Both the position numbers and the translations under genes were made by a program. The notes beneath the pieces were generated by a model. That model was given only the letters and a program-made list of their open reading frames with translations. It did no database searches and was not told the DNA's origin. A stretch of DNA of 64,000 bases from JAILEN01 sp036723975 (GTDB taxonomy: Bacteria > Bacillota > Clostridia > Lachnospirales > Lachnospiraceae): positions 6,501 to 70,500 of the forward strand of contig DAIMGJ010000012.1 of NCBI GenBank assembly GCA_036723975.1, read 5' to 3'. Of the stretch, positions 35,036-44,493 are shown in pieces (within the stretch, counting starts at the first letter, position 1; the number at the start of each line of letters is the position of its first letter).

Positions 35036-36196
35036 CTATTTTACCGGTAATACCGCACCGACAGTTGCAATCAAAGATGATAAAACCACAAGTATCTGAA
35101 AAACTAAAATTCCAAATACTCCGCAAATCGGAGATGCACCCTCACGTTTCCTTGAACGGTTGTAAGAAATAATAATTCCGATTCCGGTAAGTACCTGAAT
35201 CACAGAAGCCAACCGGGTAAATCCGACAAAGCTCTGTAATCCAACGAGTGCCAGCACAAGGCACGGGCATGTGGCAACCAAATAAGAAAGTTTAATGCTC
35301 CACTTCGTCTGTTCATGGACAATATCTCGAAGGTTAAGCGTATTTGCCCAAAAGGATGTAGACAGCGCCAAAAGAGAAAAAACATATCCCACAATCGCAA
35401 CCCATCCACCTAAATGATTCGCCAAATCTACAAGGGCACCGTCTTCGGTAATACCTTTTCCTGCACCAAGTAAAGTCATAAACGTAACAATTAGTATAAG
35501 TCCTACATTAATCCCCATACCGGCTGCGATGGAGCCGCGAATCCGAGAAGTATTTCCCTTTAATCCTTTTACCACCTGGGGCACGGACATAACGGCAGAC
35601 AAGGAAAAGGAAACCATACTAAACAATGCCAAAAGATTGGTTCCCGCAACAAAAGTATTTGGTAAAGCAGACGTGTCGGATAAAAGTGTTGCAACAAACA
35701 AAATACCGATTACCGCAACCATGGCAATCACGGAAATCTTTTCACAGATTCCAACCAGTTTCATGCCAAAGAATACAATAAGAGCTGCAAAGGCATAATA
35801 AAGAAGCATTCCCGCCCAGTCCGGAATGCCAAACCAACTGCGAAGAACCGCAGCTGCTCCAGCAATAAATCCCGCAACATTTACCAGAACAGAAAGTCCC
35901 AATAATCCAAAAGCAATCCATGTGGCAACCTTTTTAAACTTTCCGGTGAAAAGCTCATTTTCAAAACACTTTATAAACTGGGCTCCATTGTTGTTATAGG
36001 AAAGTTCCGCAATCATATAATGCATAATCAAATTGATGCAGTAGGCAACCGCCACAATCCACAGAATATCCCACCAAGTATTTCTGGATGCTAAAAACGG
36101 CACGGATAGAATTCCGCTTCCGACACCGTGTCCCACGATAATGCTTGTTGCCTCCAAAAATGTAAGTTCTGCTTCTCCTTGAATCTTCTTTTCCAA
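35036..36196 (-). CDS. Amino-acid permease, APC/HAAAP-like
   Basis: A 386-residue polytopic protein with about 11 membrane segments. The first helix has FLEATSIIVGHGVGSGILSVP, the unwound GxGxG-type substrate site of the APC fold. General look is of the tryptophan/tyrosine permease group (hydroxy/aromatic amino acid permeases). It sits 14 bp downstream of a shikimate-pathway cluster (aroK-aroD-DAHP synthase-aroE), which supports an aromatic amino-acid substrate, but that is inference. Confidence 0.82.
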   Translation of the reverse strand: MEKKIQGEAELTFLEATSIIVGHGVGSGILSVPFLASRNTWWDILWIVAVAYCINLIMHYMIAELSYNNNGAQFIKCFENELFTGKFKKVATWIAFGLLGLSVLVNVAGFIAGAAAVLRSWFGIPDWAGMLLYYAFAALIVFFGMKLVGICEKISVIAMVAVIGILFVATLLSDTSALPNTFVAGTNLLALFSMVSFSLSAVMSVPQVVKGLKGNTSRIRGSIAAGMGINVGLILIVTFMTLLGAGKGITEDGALVDLANHLGGWVAIVGYVFSLLALSTSFWANTLNLRDIVHEQTKWSIKLSYLVATCPCLVLALVGLQSFVGFTRLASVIQVLTGIGIIISYNRSRKREGASPICGVFGILVFQILVVLSSLIATVGAVLPVK

Positions 36197-36210
36197 AGTA
36201 TTTCCCCCTA

Positions 36211-36738
36211 TTATGTAGCGTTTTTATCTGTCAATATGGCAATCTTTTTTAATATTTCATCCGATATTTCTTCCAGCGACTTGTCATCAACTTCAATACG
36301 GATATCATAAGCTTTTTCATAAAGCATCATGCGCTCATCCATCATTTTCTTAATATCGGAAATATTCTTATGTCCTTCCAGAAGCGGTCGTCGATTGTTT
36401 CTTGAAACCCTGTCCAAAACCGTTTCCGGAGTGGCAGATAAAAAGATAACCTTTCCACCACGTTTTAATTCTTTTCGGTTTTCTTCTGATTTAATCACAC
36501 CGCCTCCGCAGGAAACAATAGCGTTTTCTATCGGCGTAAGAGAAGCTATTACTTCCCGCTCCACCCTACGAAAATAGTCTTCCCCGTCTTGCGCAAATAT
36601 TAGGGAAACAGGTTTGCCCTCACGTTCCACAATCATATCGTCCGTATCATAACGCTTACGCAGTGTTTTTTCTTCCAACGTATGTGCCACCGCGGTTTTG
36701 CCTGCACCCATAAATCCGATTAAATAAATATTATTCAT
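36211..36738 (-). CDS. aroK: Shikimate kinase
   Basis: A 175-residue P-loop kinase phosphorylating shikimate. Walker A GFMGAGKTAVAH, the shikimate-binding FRRVEREV, the Gly triple in VSCGGGVIKSE and the lid NNRRPLLEGH. GAGG lies six bases before the ATG at 36738. Four codons upstream a TTG is in frame but falls in that site. Follows aroD by 15 bp. Confidence 0.95.
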   Translation of the reverse strand: MNNIYLIGFMGAGKTAVAHTLEEKTLRKRYDTDDMIVEREGKPVSLIFAQDGEDYFRRVEREVIASLTPIENAIVSCGGGVIKSEENRKELKRGGKVIFLSATPETVLDRVSRNNRRPLLEGHKNISDIKKMMDERMMLYEKAYDIRIEVDDKSLEEISDEILKKIAILTDKNAT

Positions 36739-36753
36739 AATTTTCCTCAATTA

Positions 36754-37509
36754 TTATACGTAGCGATGTATCAATTCAAGCATCGCCTCTAAATCCCCTC
36801 TCGGAATCTGGCCCGGTGCGGATGCTTGCCCCTCCGTGCCAAAAGTAATCACAGATCCGATAGTTTCCCCGGCCACACGGCTTAAGAAGCCGGTCTCCCC
36901 CATAGATATGGAGATTAACGGGACCGAAGGATTTTTTTCGGAATATACTTTACTAACTTCCATAAGGGTTAATACATCAGAAAAATTCTTTGGATGCACA
37001 GCGATTTTAACTAAGTCCGCATCTCCTTCTTTCATTTCATACAACTGCGCCTCTAGGACATCCGCGCGTTTGGTTTCAATGAAATCGTGATGGGATGCAA
37101 TCACAAGTGCACCGTTATTTTGCAACCGTGAAATAAGACCTTTTGCATCCTCCAAAAAGAAGTACTCCACGTCAATAAAATCCGCCACATGTGCTTTGGA
37201 AATTGCTTCCAAAGTGGAAGCAATTTTATCTTTTGAAAACTCACAACATCCGCCCTCTTCCTTTGAACGAATGGTCACAAGAAAAAGTGTGTCCTTTGTT
37301 ATATTCAAAAGATTTACCAAAAGTGCCTTTACGCGCTCAATATCAGAAAGTTCTTCAAAATAATCTGCTCGCCATTCAATCATGGGAACACCATCATTTA
37401 CAAGTTTCGTCACTTGGGAAATAATTCCGGCAAAGGATTTTTCTATTATCGGGACGCACACAATCGGTGGCTTTCCATCCAGATATCTTCCTTTTACAAT
37501 AATGGGCAT
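36754..37509 (-). CDS. aroD: 3-dehydroquinate dehydratase, type I
   Basis: A 251-residue TIM-barrel enzyme that dehydrates 3-dehydroquinate. The Schiff-base Lys is in DLVKIAVHPKNF and the catalytic His in ASHHDFIET; MIEWRADYFEEL and TIRSKEEGG are substrate-binding blocks. Type I (AroD) rather than type II. In the cluster aroE, DAHP synthase, aroD, aroK. Confidence 0.96.
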   Translation of the reverse strand: MPIIVKGRYLDGKPPIVCVPIIEKSFAGIISQVTKLVNDGVPMIEWRADYFEELSDIERVKALLVNLLNITKDTLFLVTIRSKEEGGCCEFSKDKIASTLEAISKAHVADFIDVEYFFLEDAKGLISRLQNNGALVIASHHDFIETKRADVLEAQLYEMKEGDADLVKIAVHPKNFSDVLTLMEVSKVYSEKNPSVPLISISMGETGFLSRVAGETIGSVITFGTEGQASAPGQIPRGDLEAMLELIHRYV

Positions 37510-37522
37510 AATCTTACTCCTA

Positions 37523-38557
37523 TTAATCCACCAAATCAGCCACTTCCAAAATCAAACGCTTCGTATCCTCCCAGCCAAGACAAGCATCCGTAATGGACTG
37601 ACCGTATACCTGATGGTCGGAAATCGGCTGATTGCCTTCCACCAAATAGCTTTCCACCATAACACCTTTGACAAGAGATTTTATTTCATCGGAATAACGA
37701 CGGTTATGCATAACTTCACGCACAATTCGAATCTGTTCTTTAAACTGTTTGTTGGAATTGGAATGATTCACATCCACAATGCAAGCCGGATTCACCAAAT
37801 CCATTTCATCATACATTCGGCATAAACGAATCAAATCTTCGTAATGATAATTTTGCGTATTATTACCATGTTTGGAAACCGCTCCACGTAAAATCGTATG
37901 TGCATACGGATTTCCGGAAGTACGTACTTCACTTCCCGCAAAGGAAAAATGATGACCGTGCTGCGCTGCATAAACAGAGTTTAACATTACCGCATAATCT
38001 CCGGAGGTTGGATTTTTCATACCGCTTGCCACATCGAATCCGGAAACCACCAACCTGTGATGCTGATCTTCCACGCTTCTTGCCCCAATGGCCACATAGC
38101 TTAAAAGATCATCCACATAAGGCCAGTTTTCGGGATACAGCATCTCATCTGCCGAAGTAAGATGGGTTTCTTTCATGGCACGAAGATGCATCCTTCGAAC
38201 AGCAATGAGTCCCTCCACCATATCCGGCTTGGCCGTAGGATCCGGTTGTGACGCAATGCCTTTATATCCGCTTCCGGTTGTCCGGGGTTTGTTGGTATAG
38301 ATACGAGGTACAATATAGACCTTTTCTTTCACCTGTTCCGAAACTTCCGCCAATCGATTGATGTATTCGCAAACGCTGTCTTCATTGTCTGCCGAACAAG
38401 GTCCTACTATCATAAGGAATCGATTGTCGCGACCTGCAATAATATCATTAATCTCCGCATCTCTTTTTGCTTTGATCTTTGCCAACTCATTTGAAACCGG
38501 AAAACGTTCCTTAATCTCCTCCGGTGTCGGCATCTTTGTAATATATGTAAAACTCAT
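37523..38557 (-). CDS. 3-deoxy-7-phosphoheptulonate (DAHP) synthase, AroFGH class
   Basis: A 344-residue class I DAHP synthase, first step of the shikimate pathway. Metal/PEP residues in MIVGPCSADNEDSV, PRTTGSGYKG, GARSVEDQHHR and VDVNHSNSNKQ. The N-terminal extension of about 40 residues is the part that senses aromatic amino acids in E. coli isoenzymes, so feedback control is likely, but which amino acid is unclear (aroF, aroG or aroH type). Start at 38557 with GGGAG upstream. Confidence 0.94.
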   Translation of the reverse strand: MSFTYITKMPTPEEIKERFPVSNELAKIKAKRDAEINDIIAGRDNRFLMIVGPCSADNEDSVCEYINRLAEVSEQVKEKVYIVPRIYTNKPRTTGSGYKGIASQPDPTAKPDMVEGLIAVRRMHLRAMKETHLTSADEMLYPENWPYVDDLLSYVAIGARSVEDQHHRLVVSGFDVASGMKNPTSGDYAVMLNSVYAAQHGHHFSFAGSEVRTSGNPYAHTILRGAVSKHGNNTQNYHYEDLIRLCRMYDEMDLVNPACIVDVNHSNSNKQFKEQIRIVREVMHNRRYSDEIKSLVKGVMVESYLVEGNQPISDHQVYGQSITDACLGWEDTKRLILEVADLVD

Positions 38558-38571
38558 GGTAATCTCCCGTT

Positions 38572-39426
38572 TTAAAAGCAACTGTTTTTAATTTCAAGAA
38601 TCGGCATCTTTTCACCGGTCCATATTTCAAAGGATTTCGCGCCTTGATACAAAAGCATGTATTTTCCGTTGATATAATCGGCTCCCACGTCCTTTGCATC
38701 CTTTAACAATCTGGTCATTTCCGGATGATAAATAATATCGCTAACCAAAAGATTTTCTCTTAAATATTCCTTTGGGACAAGAGATTCGTCACTCTCCATC
38801 CCCACATTGGTGGCATTGATTAAAAGATGACTTTCACTAATGCGACGATTTAATGCATCCTTATCTTCCATAGCAAACACCCTAACATGAGTTTGGGTAT
38901 GCTTTTCAACTTCTTTTGCAAAAGTTTCCGTTTCTTCGTAGGTAGCATTTTTGCGTTTAAAGATAAAAATCTCTTTTGCATGATCAAAAGCCAGTTGTGC
39001 AATAATCGGTTTTGCTGCTCCACCGGCTCCTAAAATCGTAATGGTTTTATTATCTACAAAGAAATTCTTATCTCTCAACGATTCCACATAACCGGCACCA
39101 TCCGTCGTTGTTCCGTAAAGTTTTCCATATTCTTTTTTTACAGTGTTTACGGATCCGGTTAATCGACTGATTTCGGATATCTCATCCAGATAGGGAATCA
39201 CAGCAGATTTGTGCGGCATGGTCAGATTAAATCCTGCCACATCCATTTTTTTTAGTGAGTAAACGACGTCTTTTAAATCCTCCGGTTCCACATCAAATGC
39301 CAGATAAACATAGTCCAACCCTAAAAGTTTACACGCCGTAGTGTGCATTTTCGGTGAAATACTGTGTTTTGCCGGATGGCCCAAAAGACATAACAGTTTG
39401 GTTTGTCCGGAAATGTTAAGATTCAT
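38572..39426 (-). CDS. aroE: Shikimate dehydrogenase
   Basis: A 284-residue NADP-dependent dehydrogenase. Catalytic Lys in NLTMPHKSAVIPYLDE, N-terminal LLGHPAKHSISPKMH for shikimate, and NAD(P) loop ILGAGGAAKPI. The start at 39426 has GAGG six bases upstream; an in-frame ATG 24 bases earlier is less well placed. First gene of the aro cluster, which ends with the permease and the small gene before tRNA-Arg. Confidence 0.95.
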   Translation of the reverse strand: MNLNISGQTKLLCLLGHPAKHSISPKMHTTACKLLGLDYVYLAFDVEPEDLKDVVYSLKKMDVAGFNLTMPHKSAVIPYLDEISEISRLTGSVNTVKKEYGKLYGTTTDGAGYVESLRDKNFFVDNKTITILGAGGAAKPIIAQLAFDHAKEIFIFKRKNATYEETETFAKEVEKHTQTHVRVFAMEDKDALNRRISESHLLINATNVGMESDESLVPKEYLRENLLVSDIIYHPEMTRLLKDAKDVGADYINGKYMLLYQGAKSFEIWTGEKMPILEIKNSCF

Positions 39427-39494
39427 ATTTTCCTCTTTTCCTTTTTGCATGAAGTATAGTTTTCAAGCCTATTTCATCATATCATTTTACCTAT

Positions 39495-39531
39495 AAAAAA
39501 GGAATGACCCGAAGGAATTTCTTCCTCCGGG
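39495..39531 (-). terminator. Terminator after nrdD
   Basis: Stem CCCGAAGGAA (39508-39517) with TTCCTCCGGG (39522-39531), 4-base loop, one G-U. A T run (minus strand) lies six bases past the stem. Confidence 0.7.
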
Positions 39532-39565
39532 CCGAATAAAGATGAATGCAAGTCACCTACAAGTT

Positions 39566-42037
39566 CTACTTATGCTCCTGAACATATTTTGCAATGTTGG
39601 ACGCGTTAACAAATTTCTCGGAATGATCGCCATCTATTACGACCAAGGTCGGAGCCTGCATAATTCCAAACTTTTCGGTAAGTTCCGGTTGTTCTTCCGC
39701 ATCAATCACAACATATTCTTCATCAGAAAGCATTTCTTTTGCTTTTGCACAATTCGGACATGTCTTTGTAGTAAATAAATAACGAACGGTTTTGTCCTTA
39801 TCGATTTCCAGATTTCCCTCATGTAAAACCACTTCTTTTTCTTCAGAAGCCACATCAGCAAGCGTAATCTCCGTCATTTCCTGATGCATCGGTTCCACCT
39901 GGAGATCAAGCTTTGAAACTTCTACCTTGGGAAGTTCCTGCTCTTTTGCAGTTACATCAATTTTTTTGTGCTCCACCTCATATAGTTTACGGTTCTTGTA
40001 TTCCTGAAGTTTTCCTTCGTTCCAGTTCTGTACCGGACGATAATATCCGGTAATACGGGAATATACTTCCGTCTTTGCACCGCAAGTCGGACACGTTGCC
40101 ACTTCTCCCGCAATATAGCCGTGTTCCTTACATACGGAATAAGTCGGAGATATAGTGTAGTACGGAAGCTTATAGTTTTCTGCAATGGTACGAACCAGTT
40201 TTGCAGCGGACTGCCAACTCGGTAATTTTTCTCCTAAAAATGCATGGAAAACAGTACCGGATGTATATAAGGTCTGTAAGTCATCCTGAATATCTAACGC
40301 ATCAAAAATGTCGGATGTATAATCTACCGGCAAATGAGAAGAATTGGTGTAGTATGGTGTATCTCCCTCATGACCTGCGGTAATGATATCCGGATATTGT
40401 TTCTTATCATGTTTTGCCAAACGATAGGTGGTAGATTCTGCCGGAGTTGCCTCAAGGTTATATAAATCACCGTACTTTTCCTGATAATCGGAAAGACGCT
40501 CTCTCATGTGATTTAGCACATCCTGCGTAAACTTCTGTGTCTTTTCATGAGTCAAATCCATCTTAAGCCAATTTGCATTTAATCCCACTTCATTCATACC
40601 AATAAGGCCAATGGTAGAAAAGTGATTGTTAAAGGTTCCGAGATATCTTCTGGTATACGGATATAATCCTTCATCCAAAAGCTTGGAAATGACATCTCTC
40701 TTTATTTTTAAGGAACGAGCTGCCACATCCATCATGTGATCCAATCTCTGATAGAAATCTGCCTCATCCTTTGCAAGGTATGCAATACGTGGCATATTAA
40801 TCGTTACAACGCCCACGGAGCCGGTACTTTCACCGGAACCGAAGAATCCACCGGACTTCTTACGAAGTTCACGTAAATCCAAACGCAAACGACAGCACAT
40901 AGAACGTACATCGGATGGCTCCATATCGGAGTTGATGTAATTTGAGAAATAAGGCGTACCATACTTTGCAGTCATCTCAAATAATAGTTTATTGTTCTCA
41001 GTCTCTGACCAGTCAAAATCTCTGGTAATGGAGTAAGTAGGAATCGGATACTGGAATCCACGTCCGTTTGCGTCACCCTCAATCATAACCTCAAGGAAGG
41101 CACGGTTTACCATGTCCATTTCCTGCTTGCAATCTTTGTACTTAAAGTCCATTTCTTTTCCGCCAACAATAGCCGGAAGTTCCGCCAAATCATTTGGTAC
41201 TGTCCAGTCCAAAGTAATGTTTGTAAACGGTGCCTGGGAACCCCAACGGCTCGGAGTATTTACACCGTAAATAAAGGACTCAATACATTTCTTAACCTCA
41301 CGATAGGTAAGATTGTCTACCTTAACAAAAGGTGCCAAATAGGTATCAAAAGAAGAAAAAGCCTGAGCACCTGCCCATTCATTTTGCATGATTCCAAGGA
41401 AGTTTACCATCTGATTGCAAAGTACGGACAAATGCGCTGCCGGAGCAGATGTAATCTTACCCGGGATTCCTCCCAAGCCTTCGGTAATCAACTGCTTTAA
41501 GGACCATCCTGCACAATATCCGGTAAGCATAGACAAGTCATGAATATGAATGTCCGCATTACGATGTGCATTTGCGATTTCCTCGTCATAAATTTCTGAA
41601 AGCCAGTAATTTGCGGTAATCGCACCGGAGTTTGAAAGAATCAAACCTCCCACAGAATAGGTAACGGTGGAGTTTTCTTTTACTCTCCAGTCTTCTACCT
41701 TTACGTAACTGTTTACCACGTCCTTATAATCAAGAATTGTGGATTTCATATTACGCATCTTTTCTCTTTGTTTACGATACAGAATATATGCCTTTGCCAC
41801 ATCGGTATAACCGGTCTGCTCTAAGACATGCTCTACACTATCCTGAACATCTTCCACATAGATTTTTTCTTCTTTAATTTTTTTCTGAAAATCCGCAGAA
41901 ACGCGTAAAGATAACAGATCTAATATATCGCGATTATACTGCATACCGGTGGCTTTAAATGCCTTCTCGATAGCAGATGTAATCTTTTCCAGTTTAAACT
42001 CTACAACCTGACCGTCTCGTTTTACTACTTCAAACAT
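39566..42037 (-). CDS. nrdD: Anaerobic ribonucleoside-triphosphate reductase (class III) with C-terminal glutaredoxin-like domain
   Basis: An 823-residue glycyl-radical enzyme making dNTPs under anaerobiosis. N-terminal ATP cone (about 1-95, VVKRDGQVVEFKLEKITSAI), catalytic barrel (about 100-600), a zinc site CKEHGY/CPTCG, and the radical Gly in YSRITGYYRP (about residue 664). After a charged linker of about 80 residues a glutaredoxin/thioredoxin-like domain occupies about 751-823 with redox motif TKTCPNCAKAK and cis-Pro MQAPTLVVID. The fused domain could supply reducing equivalents in place of formate, which is inference. No nrdG activase is seen nearby. Controlled by two NrdR boxes. Confidence 0.95.
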   Translation of the reverse strand: MFEVVKRDGQVVEFKLEKITSAIEKAFKATGMQYNRDILDLLSLRVSADFQKKIKEEKIYVEDVQDSVEHVLEQTGYTDVAKAYILYRKQREKMRNMKSTILDYKDVVNSYVKVEDWRVKENSTVTYSVGGLILSNSGAITANYWLSEIYDEEIANAHRNADIHIHDLSMLTGYCAGWSLKQLITEGLGGIPGKITSAPAAHLSVLCNQMVNFLGIMQNEWAGAQAFSSFDTYLAPFVKVDNLTYREVKKCIESFIYGVNTPSRWGSQAPFTNITLDWTVPNDLAELPAIVGGKEMDFKYKDCKQEMDMVNRAFLEVMIEGDANGRGFQYPIPTYSITRDFDWSETENNKLLFEMTAKYGTPYFSNYINSDMEPSDVRSMCCRLRLDLRELRKKSGGFFGSGESTGSVGVVTINMPRIAYLAKDEADFYQRLDHMMDVAARSLKIKRDVISKLLDEGLYPYTRRYLGTFNNHFSTIGLIGMNEVGLNANWLKMDLTHEKTQKFTQDVLNHMRERLSDYQEKYGDLYNLEATPAESTTYRLAKHDKKQYPDIITAGHEGDTPYYTNSSHLPVDYTSDIFDALDIQDDLQTLYTSGTVFHAFLGEKLPSWQSAAKLVRTIAENYKLPYYTISPTYSVCKEHGYIAGEVATCPTCGAKTEVYSRITGYYRPVQNWNEGKLQEYKNRKLYEVEHKKIDVTAKEQELPKVEVSKLDLQVEPMHQEMTEITLADVASEEKEVVLHEGNLEIDKDKTVRYLFTTKTCPNCAKAKEMLSDEEYVVIDAEEQPELTEKFGIMQAPTLVVIDGDHSEKFVNASNIAKYVQEHK

Positions 42038-42110
42038 TTCCCTACTCTCCTTGATTCTAAATAACTCTCAAAAACCCTTGTAATCAAATAACTAAGCCGC
42101 ATTTGAGAAT

Positions 42111-42139
42111 ATTTTAGCACCAAATATAGGTAAGGTCAA
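42111..42139 (-). promoter_or_regulatory. Promoter of nrdD
   Basis: Minus strand TTGACC (42134-42139), 17-base spacer, TAAAAT (42111-42116). NrdR box 2 fills the spacer; box 1 lies just upstream of the -35. Confidence 0.8.
42117..42132 (-). promoter_or_regulatory. NrdR box 2
   Basis: TACCTATATTTGGTGC on the minus strand, about 10 of 16 positions matching ACACWATATATWGTGT. It starts exactly 31 bp from box 1, the known spacing for paired NrdR boxes (about three helical turns). Confidence 0.72.
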
Positions 42140-42147
42140 GTTGCAAA

Positions 42148-42163
42148 CCACAATATATAGTGT
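42148..42163 (-). promoter_or_regulatory. NrdR box 1
   Basis: ACACTATATATTGTGG, 15 of 16 positions of the NrdR consensus. NrdR is the ATP-cone repressor of ribonucleotide reductase genes; its gene is not in this window. Confidence 0.85.
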
Positions 42164-42191
42164 TAGGATTGTTTTTTTATTGTACTAATAG

Positions 42192-43160
42192 TTACACACG
42201 TGTTTCTAAAAATACAATTTCTCTTAGAACATCCGAGTCTGCCGGATATTCCAAAATATAGGCATTGGCTTTTTCCAAAGCCTCCTGATATCTTCCGGCA
42301 TATTCCAAAGCACCGATTTCATTCTTTAAAATCTGTTTATGGTAGGCTTCATCATTTAAAGCCAATGCTGACTCATATGTTTCAAATGCTTTCTCGTAGT
42401 CCCCGTCTTCCATATACAAATCTCCGAGCACCAAGAGTCCGGAAGCGGAAGATCCGGCGGATTCTGCAAAAGAACCTAAAATTTCTTTGGACTTTTCAAC
42501 ATCTCCGGATTCCTTATAAGCTTGTGCAAGGTAAATATTTGCCTCATGATTTCCCTTTTCCACAGAAGAAGAAAGGACACGGGTCGCAGCCTCATATTGA
42601 TTTAAAATCATATAGATTCGACCGCGCCACTGTAACTGTTTGGCAGAATTTCCCTCGATTTCAAGCGCCAAGTTTAAAAACTCCAGCCCCTCATCATGAT
42701 AACCGGAAGCATCTAAATTTTCATAGATTTCGATATATAATTCATAATCATTATCAGAGACCTGCGTTGCTTTTTTGTAGTCAGAAAGTGCCGACTCCAA
42801 TTCTTTTTCCTTTAGGTAAAGATTTCCCCGCATGTAATAGGCATAAGAGTTGGTATTATCATAATCGATAAGCGCACCGTAGGTTTCAATTGCCCCCGCC
42901 GTATCAGAAAGTAAATACAGCACTGCACCCTTGTAATAGCACAAATCGATTTCTCTGTCGGTCACGTATCCGTTGGCGAGTGACAGAGCCTCGTTAATGT
43001 TGGTAAGAGCAGATTCATAGTCTCCTGCTCCGATATTGGAAATTGCAGTTTCTTTCAACTGATCCTGTTTTTCAATTTTGGAAGAAGTACAACCGGACAA
43101 TAAAATGGTTGCACTTGCGATTAAGATGGTTGTTTTTAAAACTGTGTTCAAATGTTTCAT
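42192..43160 (-). CDS. TPR-repeat lipoprotein
   Basis: A 322-residue predicted lipoprotein: signal MKHLNTVLKTTILIASATIL and lipobox LSGC. About seven tetratricopeptide-like helical pairs follow, for example AISNIGAGDYESALTNINEA, YYMRGNLYLKEKELESALSD and LGDLYMEDGDYEKAFETYES. TPR arrays hold protein complexes, here on the outer face of the membrane. Partner unknown. It is monocistronic by position, divergent from ahcY and upstream of the nrdD promoter. Confidence 0.85.
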   Translation of the reverse strand: MKHLNTVLKTTILIASATILLSGCTSSKIEKQDQLKETAISNIGAGDYESALTNINEALSLANGYVTDREIDLCYYKGAVLYLLSDTAGAIETYGALIDYDNTNSYAYYMRGNLYLKEKELESALSDYKKATQVSDNDYELYIEIYENLDASGYHDEGLEFLNLALEIEGNSAKQLQWRGRIYMILNQYEAATRVLSSSVEKGNHEANIYLAQAYKESGDVEKSKEILGSFAESAGSSASGLLVLGDLYMEDGDYEKAFETYESALALNDEAYHKQILKNEIGALEYAGRYQEALEKANAYILEYPADSDVLREIVFLETRV

Positions 43161-43242
43161 GTTTCAGATTATACCATACTTTCCGTAAATAGTATGCTAT
43201 AATCGACTTTGATGAGGATAAAATCATCTTGGGAGGTATGTT

Positions 43243-44490
43243 ATGGATTATGAAATAAAGGACATCGGTCTTGCGTCTTCGGGTGAGCACAAGATTGACT
43301 GGGTAAGAAAGAACTGTCCGCTTCTTCGTTCTTTGGAAGAAGACTTTAAAAAAGAACTTCCTTTTAAAGGAATTCGCATTGCCCTTTCCATTCATTTGGA
43401 AGCAAAAACAGCATATCTTTGTAAGGTATTGGCTGCAGGCGGTGCAAAAATGTATATTACCGGTTCCAATCCCCTTTCCACACAAGATGATGTGGCCGCC
43501 GCTTTGGCAAAAGACGGATTAAATGTATTTGCATGGTACAACTGCACCGAAGAAGAATACTTTTCTTGCATTGAAAAAGTACTTATGAATCACTGCAACA
43601 TTATCATTGATGACGGCGGGGATTTGGTAAATATGCTTCACACAAAGCTCACCGATGAATTACAATACGTCATCGGTGGATGTGAAGAGACTACAACCGG
43701 CATCATTCGTCTACAAGCCATGGCCAAGGAAGACAAACTTCGTTTTCCAATGGTGATGGTAAACAACGCCGATTGCAAGCATTTATTTGACAACCGCTAC
43801 GGCACCGGTCAGTCCGTATGGGACGGTATCAATCGTACAACAAACCTTATTGTTGCCGGAAAAAACGTTGTTGTCAGCGGATACGGTTGGTGCGGAAAAG
43901 GTGTTTCCATGCGTGCAAAAGGCCTGGGAGCTAAGGTCTATATCACAGAGGTGGATCCCATCAAAGCCATTGAGGCTGTCATGGATGGCTTTACCGTTCT
44001 TCCAATGGCAGAAGCAGCAAAAATCGGTGACTTCTTTGTTACCGTAACCGGATGCACCGGTGTCATTACAGAGGAGCATTTTAAAGTAATGAAGGACGGC
44101 GCTATTTTATGTAACGCCGGACACTTTGACGTGGAAATCGATATGGCCGGTCTTCGAAAAATGGCTCTATCCACCATCGACCAACGTCACAACATCGTAG
44201 GATACGAAGTAACACCGGGTAAATTTGTTTATGTTTTAGGTGAAGGACGACTGGTAAATCTGGCTTGCGGAGACGGACATCCGGCAGAGATTATGGATAT
44301 GAGTTTTGCCATTCAGGCACTCTCCGCCAAATATCTTGTGGAACACTCCAAGGAGCTTACAGAAAAACTTATCGTTGTTCCCCGTGAAGTAGACCTGCAG
44401 GTTGCAAAGCGAAAACTTCGATTTTTAAATATTGAAATTGATCATTTAACAGAAGAACAGAAAGAATACTTAAACAGTTCAGAGGTATAA
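43243..44490 (+). CDS. ahcY: Adenosylhomocysteinase (S-adenosylhomocysteine hydrolase)
   Basis: A 415-residue enzyme cleaving S-adenosylhomocysteine to homocysteine and adenosine. Substrate residues: His in ALSIHLEAKTA, Asp in IIDDGGDLVNML, Glu in GGCEETTTGIIRL, Lys/Asp in CKHLFDNRYGTGQS. NAD loop VSGYGWCGKGVSMRAKG. It is the short form: it ends without the C-terminal Lys-Tyr tail that in many family members reaches the neighbour's NAD site, as also seen in thermophile and archaeal enzymes. TATAAT at 43199-43204 may be its -10. GGGAGGT precedes the ATG. Confidence 0.93.
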   Translation: MDYEIKDIGLASSGEHKIDWVRKNCPLLRSLEEDFKKELPFKGIRIALSIHLEAKTAYLCKVLAAGGAKMYITGSNPLSTQDDVAAALAKDGLNVFAWYNCTEEEYFSCIEKVLMNHCNIIIDDGGDLVNMLHTKLTDELQYVIGGCEETTTGIIRLQAMAKEDKLRFPMVMVNNADCKHLFDNRYGTGQSVWDGINRTTNLIVAGKNVVVSGYGWCGKGVSMRAKGLGAKVYITEVDPIKAIEAVMDGFTVLPMAEAAKIGDFFVTVTGCTGVITEEHFKVMKDGAILCNAGHFDVEIDMAGLRKMALSTIDQRHNIVGYEVTPGKFVYVLGEGRLVNLACGDGHPAEIMDMSFAIQALSAKYLVEHSKELTEKLIVVPREVDLQVAKRKLRFLNIEIDHLTEEQKEYLNSSEV

Positions 44491-44493
44491 ATA

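Noticed and set aside
35004..35126. 41-residue N-terminal extension of the small gene before tRNA-Arg.
   Set aside because: It overlaps the permease coding region and lacks a ribosome binding site; the inner ATG at 35003 has GGGGGAG.
42200..42871. A 223-codon plus-strand open frame antisense to the TPR lipoprotein.
   Set aside because: Proline/histidine-rich low-quality composition and fully antisense to a gene with signal peptide and TPR repeats.
43161..43242. SAM/SAH riboswitch upstream of ahcY.
   Set aside because: The leader is too short and only a weak GATGA/TCATC pairing is present; no recognisable aptamer core.
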